This document shows, in pieces, positions 24,404 through 34,634 of a DNA stretch of 64,000 bases (its first letter is position 1; the number at the start of each line of letters is the position of its first letter). The position numbers and the translations under genes are program-made. The notes beneath the pieces were generated by a model. That model was not told the origin of the DNA and made no database searches. It saw only the letters and a list, made by a program, of their open reading frames with translations. This stretch comes from Cryptomeria japonica (lineage: Eukaryota > Streptophyta > Pinopsida > Cupressales > Cupressaceae), in the NCBI RefSeq assembly GCF_030272615.1, contig NC_081409.1, positions 207,435,190 through 207,499,189 of the forward strand. The letters run 5' to 3'.

Positions 24404-26269
24404 TTGTAATCTACCTTATTTGATAATGACTAATTTTTATGTGTTAGTGAATGTAACTATGTGCTAATTAATGGTTATAGATGATATGTGTTAATTAATA
24501 TTGATGAGTGTTGCGTGTTAATTAATGTTAATCAATGTTATGTGTTAATGAACGTTATGTGATATTAATGAATGAATGTTATATTTTATTAATGGTAGAA
24601 AGAATTAATGAATGAATGTTATAAGATGTTAACAGGGAATTTAGAGTGATGTTAGCGGGGGGGAGGGGCCAAATGAGCTTCCACCTTCACGTGGTTGGCC
24701 CTTTTAAGTAGACAATATTAAACTATTCTTGAAACCAAGTGAAGCTCAACAAGATAACGCACTTTTCAATATTTCATAATGTTGCACAGTTAATCTTATT
24801 GAATAATGTGTATTGAATCTTAATTGCAGGGTCCAATAGAGCCAACACGAACAACACCACCACGAGTTATTGGGTATAATGAACTCCCATATTGTCTTGT
24901 ATGTACACTAACCAGTACGAGTTGCTTCTAGTGTTGATATCCATGGCGGGACTGCAAAAGTTATGAATATGCCTCATCCTTGTAAGTTTTTTTATTACTT
25001 GTCATTTTCTTTAGCATTTTGTTACTTCATGAATGAGATGTTTTCAGATTTATATTCCATGAATAACTCTCTATTGTATGCTTCATGATCGATGTGTCTT
25101 CAGCATGTCCACTCCATGAGAACCTTTCTCATATATGCTTGTACCTTATGTGTATTTATGTATTACTTCATGGTTTACATGTATCATTCATGCCTTGCAT
25201 GTATTCATATGTATGGTTTGTGCTTTACATAGATCTTTCATGCCTTATGAGCATTAATTCATGCCTTGCAGTCTTCTCAAAATATTGCAAAATCATTCAA
25301 CAAGAAAAAGACTAGTAGAGAATACATACCAAAATAAATCAGATCTCCCTCTTTATTTCTTCACTTTCTTCCCTATTTTCTTCCTCCCTTCTTTATCACT
25401 TCCCTTTTTCTTTATTTTTCCTTGATATAACTAACCTTTTCTCCTTAATGTTCTTCATGAATCCAAAGACTCGTTTACACTCCACACTTTACATCCATGG
25501 CAACTAGCTCCATAACTTCACTTAGTGTGAAGTAATTATTCTCCTCTACCATGGCCTTCATCTATCTTTCATATATCCTTTCATATATTACCATCCATAT
25601 ATATATATATATATATCGACCTCATTCTAAGACTTTGAATCTGCCTCTTCTACCTCATTATGTGACAACAAAATGTGAGGATTGAAGAGAAGCTTCAAAT
25701 CATAATAGCCCTTAGCATTGGTTCAGAAAGAGTCTCATATTATGCCTCCTAGATTGGATGGCTCTGATCCTCATCACACTATTCAACTTTTTCCTCCTCA
25801 TTGGATTGTTTGCACTCGTGATGACATAATTGTGAAGATTATATTTCAATAATTTTTCTTTTTTTTTTTCTCGCTTTTGATTCAACTCTTTATATGTCCT
25901 AAAATTGTATGAGCCTAATAGGTTCTACTCTTGTTGATAGTTTGGTGGCTCTGAACAATGGCTCCTTTGAAGAAGAGTGATCCTTGTAATTTTCGCCTTC
26001 CATGATGTGAAAAAGAGGTTATGTTATGAATAATGGTCCAGATGATTTAGGTATTTCTTATTATGTTGAGTATGAGTAAATTTGGGCTTCCTTGGCTATG
26101 GTCACTATTTTGTACTAACTATTGTCATTTAGTGTGATTTGAGCATGGACTTCAAGTAATCATGAGGGTGGAAACTATTGGAAATGTGCCTCGAATTAAC
26201 TTGACTTGTGTTTAGGCTAATCGGAGTAACCTACCCCGATGAAACAGATGGAGAACATGTAGGCCCTTT
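24404..26269. other. CACTA 3' region between gene 2 and the tandem array
   Basis: No convincing gene. It holds variants of gtgttaattaatgttaat between about 24430 and 24610, a G-run at 24656-24667, and a short (AT)n at 25599-25616. The part after 26170 begins to show the CCGATG-type words of the following array. Confidence 0.45.
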
Positions 26270-27680
26270 CTGTCGGTGTGACTCTTGCCGATGTATCCTT
26301 CTTCATCGGGTTTCGGATAAGCAATGTTCATGTTAAGCTGATGGGCCAATGGAACCTCCTTCTTGTTGATTGGCTATCGGGTGAGCTTGGTTACTATTAC
26401 ATCGATGACCCAATGAAGTTGCCCTCGGTGATCGGGATGTCATCGACTATTAGAGGAGTTTGTTGAATGCTATGCCAATTACTCGATGGAGTCGCTATGG
26501 TATCATCGGAGATCAGGGCGACATGGTTGGTTGCTACACCAATACCCGATGAGTCCGCCTTTAGTATTATCAAGGATCCGGGTAGCTAGTTTGGTTGTCT
26601 TGCCGATGACCCAATGGAGTTTCCTTCGGTGATGAGGGTATCATCGGAGATTGGGAGAACCTGTTGGGTGCTATGCCAATGGACCGATGAGTCCGCCTTC
26701 ATTGGTATCGAAGATCGGGGTAACTCTTGCCGATGTATCCTTCTTCATCGGGTTTTAGAGAAGCAATGTTCATGTTAAGCCAATGGGCCGATGGAACCTC
26801 TTTCTTATTGATCAGCTATCAAGTGAGATTGGTTAGTGTTACACCAATGACCTGATGAAGTCACCCTCGGCGATCGGGATGTCATAGGCTATCGGAGGAG
26901 TTTTCTAAATGCTATACCGATTACCCGATGGAGTTACTGTGGTATCATCGGAGATCGAGGTGACATGGCTGGTTGCTACACCGATACTTGATGAGTCCAC
27001 CTTTAGTGTTATCGAGGATCGAGATAGCCAGTTTGGTTGTCTTGCCGATGACCCGATGGAGTCGCCTTCGGTGATCGGGGTATCATTAGAGATGGGGAGA
27101 ACCTGTTGGGTGCTCTGCTGATGGACCGATGAGTCTACCTTCATTGGTATTGGAGATCGGGGTAACTCTTGCCGATGTATCCTTCTTCATTGGGTTTCAA
27201 AGAAGCAATGTTCATGTTAAGCCGATGGGCTGATGGAACCTCCTTCTTGTTGATTAGCTATCGGACGAGCTTGGTTAGTGTTACACCAATGACCCAATGA
27301 AGTCGCCCTCGGCGATCGGGATGTCATCGACTATCAGAGGAGTTTGTTGAATGTTATGTTGATTACCCGATGGAGTCACTATGGTATCATCAAAGATCAG
27401 GGTGACATGGTTGGTTGCTACACCGATACCCGATGAGTCCGCCTTTGGTGTTATCAGGGATCGGGGTAGGCAGTTTGGTTGTCTTGCCGATGACCCTAGT
27501 GATCGAGGTATCATCGGAGATTGGGAGAACCTGTTGGGTGCTATGTCAATGGACCAATGAGTCTTCCTTCGTTGGTATTAGAGATCGGGGTAACTCTTGC
27601 CGATGTATCCTTCTTCATCGGGTTTCGGAGAAGCAATGTTCATGTTAAGCCGATGGGCCGATGGAACCTCCTTCTTGTTC
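26270..27680. repeat. 442-bp tandem array near the CACTA right end
   Basis: The word actcttgccgatgtatcc recurs at 26281, 26723, 27165 and 27593, giving periods of 442, 442 and 428 bases and about 3.2 copies. Each unit is itself made of shorter motifs (ccgatg, atcggggta, gatgagtcc.cctt), suggesting amplification of a smaller transposase-binding repeat. CCGATG-like words continue to the right terminus (27700-28095). Confidence 0.9.
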
Positions 27681-29540
27681 ATGTTAATCCTTCGAAATTC
27701 TGACTCAAACTACACAAACATCCAACGAGGATGTTGTATGTCCGACGACACTTCCTTGTTGGACAGTCGTTGATGCATATTAATGGACCGATGACAAAAC
27801 CATAGAAAAAACAATATTCCCGTCGATGCAAAGTTTTAGACTTCCATCGACATTCCAATGCAATCTAAACAAACATCCGATGAGGATGCTATATGTCCAA
27901 CGAATTTTTTGACCGGAAGAGTGATCATGCCTACCGTTGGCAGAGTCCATGGGGTCCTCATAATTCCAACGGTCAGAGACATTGTTGAAAAGTCCGATGA
28001 CAAGTTTTCGACGACTACTTTTGTCGGCAATCCGACGACAAGTAGTCGCAATTACGACAATTAGCCATCGGAAATTAGCCTTGAATGTACTAGTGATAAT
28101 ATCATTGTGTATTCTTCTTTAAAGTTTGGCTTTATTTTTTAATCATTTTGGCATTAATTTATGTTATAGGTTGATGATACCCATTTTGCGTCAAACACAA
28201 TTGTCTTAAGATGACTTGTGAAAGTTAGAGTGGCACTATGCAATATGCTAATCAATACCAATTGGATTGTATGGAAACAAAGTAACAGTGAGAGGGTAGC
28301 AAAAATTAGGGACCGAATATTGAATGATAACTGGTGGGATCTTGTGACATATCTCCTTAGTATCACTGAGCCTATTATGAGCATGATTCTCTATACCAAC
28401 ATGGATAGGCCTTGCATTGGTGAGATTTATGATGGCATTGACTCAATGCTTGAAAAAATGAAGTGCACTATAAATGCAAGAGAGAAAGACACCAATGAGA
28501 AATTCTTCAAAGAAATGGAAGAAATTGTTGTTGAAAGGTGGAATAAGATGACCACTCCTTTGCATCTTCTTGCCTATTCCTTGACACCAAAGTATTACAA
28601 CAATCAATTTCGTTATAAATTAGGAAGTATTCCACCATGGAGAGATCTATAAGTATCTGATGGGTACAAGGTAGTATTTCTTAGACTATATCTCAATGAT
28701 GATTTGCAAGATACTATTACAAATGAGTTCATAGAATTTGCAAATGGGAATGGTCTAAGTGTTGATGCTCTTCGCCATAGATCCAAGAAGGATGCTCATA
28801 GTTGGTGGTACTTCCATGGCACATGCTTCCAACACCTACAACCCCTTGCTATCAAATTTTTATCACAAGTAAGTTTAATTAATTAAAATTTATCACTAGT
28901 TTATTTATAGTTTACTATCTTCATAGGCTGCTAGTAATTTTTAATTTAAATTTTATAAATGTATAACTTTAATTGTTTACTTTGTCTTCATAGGTTGCTA
29001 GTTCATCTGCTTCAGAAAAAAATTAGAGCACATACTCTTTCATCCACTTAGTAAAGCGCAATAGGTTTCTATTAAAAACAATGGAGAATTTAGTGTATGT
29101 GCATTCCAACCTATGGATTCTTTCACACAAACAATGTGACTACACCCAAGGGGAAACAAATATGTGGGATATAGAGACAGAGAATACTGATTTGGATGCT
29201 CCCGCTTATTAGCTTCTTGTATTAACACTTGATGACTCAAATACCGAGAAAACTTATAGTGCAACTGCAAGTGGCATTGGCTCATCTAATGTCAATGTCA
29301 ATGACGAGGAGGAGGATGATGATGAATTAGAAATTTAGAGAATCCATTTCATGATTAAACTTTAAATTGTTGAAAATTGAAAAAATGATACTTGAATATT
29401 TTGTCATTTTGATATTAAACTTGATGTATATGATGCTATTATGGTATGATCATGATGCTATTATTATAAGTTTATGTGTGTTTTGTTGTTTATATGATGC
29501 TATGTGACATCCTAATCTTAATTCATGCTTATAGGCCGCT

Positions 29541-29702
<162 letters not shown>

Positions 29703-29809
29703 ACATGTTTTTGTAATAATGAACCCAAATCGCTTTTCAAAATTTTGTCGTACCGGTGTACTGGTTCTTCGAACCCGAACCGGTGCCCAAACCCGAAACG
29801 GAAACCTAG

Positions 29810-29817
29810 TAAAAAAT
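29810..29817. repeat. 8-bp target-site duplication of the hAT element, right copy
   Basis: TAAAAAAT directly after the terminal ...AACCTAG, identical to 7656-7663. The copia reading frame resumes here. Confidence 0.9.
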
Positions 29818-30008
29818 AGAATGTTTTCATTGAGGATAGAGACATACTTCTCTTCTTAGTTTGTGGTTGCACCTCTCAAGCAAGGAAAATTTACAACAGT
29901 GCAACAAATAGCCTGCAAGGTAGTCATTCAAGACTCCTCCAAGCTATGACATCTAAGGTATGGACCCTTAAGCTTTGTTGGTTTACTTTTATTGTCCAAG
30001 AAAGGAAT

Positions 30009-30961
30009 TGTTTCAAATGTGATGTTGATGCTTGTCATTAATGGTTGTCGTTGATATCAATATATTGGAGTTGATCTGGAAGATGTGCTCCCAAATTTTT
30101 TGATGCTCCACAAGATTTATCTCAATTGATATTCTATTTGCTCATGTTGATGGTAATCCAAATTTCTTTGTTTACCGAATATGGTATTGGTTGATTGTAT
30201 TCATGAGTATCTAGGTTTCATTCGTATTTTCGCTATGTTTGGTAGGGCTTTTTGGGTCCAAATTAGGTCCAAAATTCAAGGATGAGTAACAGTATGTGTA
30301 GAGTGTGAGTCATGATTTGAGTTCAAAATTTGTGATTGATGTAACGTGTTGATCTGATCGATGATGAGTGATGTGGTATGGTCTACATCTCATTCCTTCC
30401 CACCACCAGAATGTTTAGTGTTGACCTATAAAACTCTGTCTTGGCTAAATTAGAAGATTATGTTTCCCAGAGATAGTATAAATAAGAGGATGATCTGAAT
30501 GTATGATTTATTGAATATTGATAAGGAATGGTTCGATCAAGATGGTATGTGAATTGTGTTGTTGTTGAGAAAGAATTGTAAATAGTTCATGTATTAAAGA
30601 TTGTGCTACAGTGGTGGATTCTCTTTTTATTTCTTCTTCCTTTGACAATGAGCCTCTATTGGGCAGTGAGCCCACCTGCAGTGAGCATTCTAGTAGTGAG
30701 CAACCCTTTGTAAAAATCAGCTTAACCGATGTTACCTTAATTGGTGTTATATTGAGAACTAACATTCTACGTGGTTTTTTTCTTCTTGGGTTTTTCCACG
30801 TCATATTTAGTGTTCATTGTGTGATTTGTTTTATATATGTTATTTGATGTTAGTTGCATTAATTAAATTTGATGGCAATTCTGGCTGTGTAAAAAAATTG
30901 AGGAAAAAGTTTAAGTTGACAACTGATTCACCCCCCCTCTCAGTTGCCTAGATATTTAACA
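30009..30961 (+). mobile_element. copia-type solo LTR (953 bp) in the copia pre-integrase region
   Basis: Begins TGTTTCAAATG and ends GATATTTAACA (TGTT/AACA ends), with the block ttcaccccccctctcagttg just before the end. GGAAT flanks both sides (30004-30008 and 30962-30966). Removing the LTR and one GGAAT restores the host frame LLSKKG-MIDGLS. Confidence 0.92.
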
Positions 30962-30973
30962 GGAATGATAGAT

Positions 30974-31760
30974 GGTTTGTCCTAATAGCAAGTGTGAGAC
31001 TTGCATTTTTGGAAAGAAACATATGCAACCCTTTCAATCAAGCAAATCACGAAGGGAAAGACAACCATTGGAGCTGGTGTACACTAATCTGGTTGACCCT
31101 ATGCAAACCATATCTATTGGCAAGAGCTAATATTTTATGACCTTCATTGATGATTTCAGCCATAGGTCATGGGTTTACTTTTACCAGCATAACTCTAAAG
31201 CTTTTGATAAGTTTTTTTTTTATGGCCCAAACTGAAAAAGGAAAGTGGGCATGTTATCAAGGTCTTAAGCTCAAATCGTGAGGGAGAGTATACCTCCAAT
31301 CATTTTGTAAATTTTTGCAAGCAAAATGACATAAAGAAGGAGCTTACTCCACAACAAAATAGAGTGGCTGAGAGAAAGAATAGAACCATCATGGAGATGA
31401 CAAGGATAATGCTAAGGAAAATGGGCCCCCAAATGAGTATTGGGGAGACATTGTAGCAACAACTGTTTATTTGATAAATTGAAGTCCAACCAAGGTGATT
31501 CATGAAAATATCCCTCAAGAAGTGTCGTCAAAATATAAGTGGAATGTTGAGCACTTAAGAGTGTTTGGGTGTATGACATATGATCATATGCCAAAGGAGA
31601 AGAGGCAAAATTTGTATGACAAGGGTGAGAATTGCATTTTAATGGACTATAATATTGAGTCTAAGGCATATAGTTGTATAACCCCATCACTATGAAGGTC
31701 ATCATTAATGGAGATGTGGAGTTTATTGAGAATGAGTCATGGGTGGCTTAGTGGATACCT
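30974..31760 (+). pseudogene. copia integrase remnant
   Basis: Reads, across frameshifts, KCETCIFGKKHMQPF (zinc-binding C-x2-C of the GAG-pre-integrase region), LELVYTNLVDPMQT (first conserved Asp region), FMTFIDDFSHRSWVYF, a shifted QNRVAERKNRTIMEMTR-like piece, and HLRVFGCMTYDHMPKEKR followed by ILMDYNIESKAY. Multiple stops and shifts show it is dead. This is the central copia domain, C-terminal to the hAT and solo LTR insertion sites. Confidence 0.85.
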
Positions 31761-32237
31761 CTTCATCCACCTCACATGGAGTGCCCAATGATGATGAAGA
31801 TGATGAGTATGATGACCAACAAGATACTGCAACAATAGATATGGAGAGCTCTGAGCGACTCCATGAAGCTCTTGGTGATCACAAATAGATTTAGAGAGCT
31901 TATGACACAAAAAGGTAGTTAATTAGGCCATCTCATAATTCAATCAGAGATAACTCCATGCAACTCCAAGTAGCTCCAAGAAAAAATATATAGCTCCGGA
32001 CAACTCCTGACACAAGCAAACAAAAAGGCAACTAGTAGTAGACAACCATTAAATTGGCTCCAGAGAGCTCTAGAGAGCTCCAAGTGGTTCTGAACAACTC
32101 CAATTAGAGTGTGCATAGCACGTTAGTAGTAGTAGTGAGAGTTCAGACCCCACTCTCACCTCCCTAATGCCAAGAAGACCAAGAGTCTAAGGGAGATCTA
32201 CCAAAATGAAAGGTATAATGATGAGTTTAATGAAAAT

Positions 32238-33740
32238 GTGAATTTTATATTATTTTCTCATATTGATCCAATTTATTTTGAGGACGCTATCAAAGAGGAG
32301 AAATGGTGTGTGTCCATGGATGGGAAAATAGATGCAATAGAGAGGGATAAAACATGGGAGCTAACTGATTTGCCTCCCAACAAGCAATTTATTGGGGTGA
32401 AATGGGTCTATAAGACCAAGAGTAATACTGAAGGAAGAATTAAGCATCATAAGGCAAAATTGATTGTCAAAGGGTACAAATAATAGTTTGGGAGAGATTA
32501 TGATGAGATTTATGCCCCCTGTTGTAAGGATGGAAATCATGTGAGAAGTCATAGAAATTGCAGCCCACCACAAATGGAAGGTGTTTCAAATGGATGTGAA
32601 GTCTACCTTCTTGAATAGAGTATTGAAAGAAGAAGTTTATGTGGAGCATCCACTTGGTTATGAAGTTTTGAGTTATGAAGACAAGGTATGTGGGTTGAAG
32701 AAGACTCTTTATGGGCTAATGAAAGCTCCATGGGCATGGTACAATAGAATTAACTCAAATTTTATGAGCAACAACTTTAGTAAAAGTGATGGTGAGCCCA
32801 CTCTTTACATAAAAGGAGCTAATGGTAAGATTTTAATTGTTGTCTTGTATGCAAATGATTTAGTTTTCACAGGGGATGATGATTTACTCATTGTTGATTT
32901 TAAAGGGGCCATGGAAAGATAGTTTGAGATAACAGATTTAGGTCTCTTGTGGCATTTTCTAGGCATAGAAATAAAACAAATGCATGATGGAATTTTTTTC
33001 TCTCAAGAAAAGTATGCAAATGAGATCTTGAATAGATTTAGAATACCAAATAGTAAACCTACACCAACACCAACATCCATAGGTCTTAAGATGAGCAAGG
33101 AAGATTGCAACAAAAATGTGGATCTGACCATATACAAGAGTTTGGTTGGAAGTTTGATGTATTTGACAACGTCTAGGCATGATATAATGCATGTAATGAG
33201 TCTGATTTCCAGATTTACAAAGACTCCAAAGGACTTCAATTGACAAGTGGATAAAAGAATCCTCAGGTATGTGAATGACACCAAAGGATATGGAATTTTG
33301 TCTAATGAAGCAAATGATTTTAGATTGGTTGGTTACACAGATAGTAATTGGGTAGGAAGTGTAGATGATAGGAAGAGCACTTTGGGCTATGTGTTTCATT
33401 TGGGTTCAAGTGTAATTTCATGGGCTTCTAAGAACCAACCCATTGTTGCCCTATCTATAGTTGAGGCTAAATATATAGCAGAAAATGCAATAGCATGTCA
33501 AGCTATTTAGTTGAGAAGAATCTTGGCTTATTTGAAGGAAGAACAAAAGGATGAAACTAAAATTTATTATGGCAATATTTTATCAATAACTTTGACAAAA
33601 AATCTCATGTTTTATGAAAGAAGCAAGCACATTGAAATCAAGTATCATTTTATTAGAGAATTGGTTGAGAAAGGTGAAATTAAAATGGATTTTTGTAGAC
33701 CTCTGGGTAGCAGCTAGTAGACATTTTTACCAAGTCATTG
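32238..33740 (+). pseudogene. copia reverse transcriptase and RNase H remnant
   Basis: Pieces include WCVSMDGKIDAIERDKTWEL, KWVYKTKSNTEGRIKHHKAK, FQMDVKSTFLNRVLKEEVY, GLKKTLYGLMKAPWAWY and LGIEIKQMHDGIFFSQEKY, then RNase H with GYTDSNWVGSVDDRKST and SIVEAKYIAENAIA. The reverse transcriptase active site, normally YVDDL, is YANDLVF, so an essential Asp is lost. A TAG at 33508-33510 stands where a Trp codon is expected. Further stops occur at 32481-32483, 32920-32922 and 33241-33243. Confidence 0.9.
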
Positions 33741-33834
33741 AGCAGAGATAGTTTTGAGCACCTAAGAATAAATTTGGGCATAGTTGATTTGGATCAACAA
33801 TGATCTTGTTTGTCGGCGTAGGACAATGGTGAAG

Positions 33835-34634
33835 TGTTGGAAAATTGAATTCTCCTTAGCCTTCACGCACTTCCCTATGGTCCCATTTCTTGCCTACCTT
33901 GTCAGGAGCAACCACGAGCAAATGCAACTTGGAGTTTGCTAGTAGTTCATTGGGATCTCAAATTCCCACTTGCTCTTGATGTTGTTGCAATTAAATTATT
34001 TGTTTGCAAAGAGCTTAAGTTGTTAGGTGATTTCAAAATTTGAATGAATGAGGGAAATTTGTGTAGCCTAGACAAATAAAATGTCAATGGGCATTTCCTA
34101 GCTAGAGAAGTTGAAGCCAGTTTGGTGCAAGAACAACAAAAGATTTTTTTTCATCTCTGAGTGATTTAGAGAATGTTCTTAGATTTGTAGCAGCAACTAT
34201 TGTATGTGTTTGTGCAGAGAGCAGCGATTGCTCCAATCACTTTGTAGCTCCAAGTGAGCAGCCTGTGAATTAGAGATCTCAATATAGCTCCATATTTGTT
34301 TAGTGTTTAGGAGCAACTCCAAAATGTTGTAAATAGATTTGTAATCAACAATTTGTTTTTAGTTTCCAAGTTTGTATTTTCTTTATTTTGCAAAAGTAGT
34401 CTTCAAATTTAATAGAAGAAAATATTGCCAGTCTTCATTTTGTATTTGAGATCTTATTTGAGTTGTACATTTCTAGCTGACTGGGAAAACAATATTGTAA
34501 TAATCGTGTATTTGCATTTTAAAAATATTGCCAGTCTTCATTTTGTATTTGAGATTTTATTTGAGTTGTACATTTCTAGCTGACTGGGAGAACAATATTG
34601 TAATCATTGTGTATTTGCATTTTATATTTTTGAG
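33835..34634 (+). repeat. 3' LTR of the copia element
   Basis: Starts TGTTGGAAAATTG at the end of pol and ends near tatttttgagta, matching the end of the truncated 5' LTR. It contains a 103-bp internal tandem duplication absent from the 5' copy. Confidence 0.85.
34421..34626. repeat. 103-bp tandem duplication in the 3' LTR
   Basis: The block beginning aatattgccagtcttcattt occurs at 34421 and again at 34524, both running to tgtatttgcatttt. The copies differ by a few substitutions. Confidence 0.92.

Larger units (their letters stand above)
9412..28095 (+). mobile_element. CACTA (En/Spm) DNA transposon, 18.7 kb
   Basis: The left end reads CACTAATACATT and the right end, read inward, CACTAGTACATT. 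The two match at 11 of 12 positions and remain similar further in (GGCCTAAAATTCTGATG versus GGCTAATTTCCGATGGC). The 3-bp target duplication ATA stands at 9409-9411 and 28096-28098. The content, in order, is a sub-terminal repeat pair, a 4.4-kb leader, a TNP2-type transposase gene (14051-18298), a SET-like frame (19210-20150), a second transposase-like gene (about 20429-24403) carrying a solo LTR, and a 442-bp tandem array (26270-27680) before the right end. All genes read to the right. Confidence 0.92.
9352..28169 (+). other. hAT transposase intron enlarged by the CACTA insertion
   Basis: The donor GTAAGT at 9352 and the acceptor ttatag ending at 28169 are both intact and join AAG to GTT in frame. 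The intron is 18,818 bases. Subtracting the CACTA element (18,684) and one ATA duplication leaves a normal 131-base intron. Confidence 0.9.
8226..29338 (+). pseudogene. hAT transposase gene, interrupted by CACTA in its intron
   Basis: An acceptor (ccatag) precedes 8226 and the likely start is the ATG at 8234 (MPSTSSPIGNEQT). Residues about 17-70 form a BED zinc finger: PLWKHV, then WRCQGCG, then GHLCGIKGRGIKKC. DUF659 follows (VSIVSDGW, LKGAMFLKVVDC, NHHMSQGIFRSFS). Exon 9351 ends ELLK before GTAAGT and resumes at 28170 as VDDTHFASN. A small intron lies at 28869-28993. The C-terminus is the hAT dimerisation domain (KKDAHSWWYFHG, LQPLAIKFLSQ, VASSSASEKN), ending at 29336-29338. Frameshifts occur near 8640, 8980 and 9150. 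The conserved second catalytic Asp (usually TDNA) is Asn in ITNNAKN. The copy is inactive. Confidence 0.9.

Noticed and set aside
26278-27703. Several 60-80 residue frames repeated along the region (ADVSFFIGF...)
   Set aside because: They recur because the DNA is a 442-bp tandem array; frames are broken differently in each unit and show no domain.
26230-28095. Short regular repeats considered as a CRISPR array
   Set aside because: Units are 442 bases of diverged eukaryotic tandem repeat with no unique spacers, inside a plant CACTA transposon.
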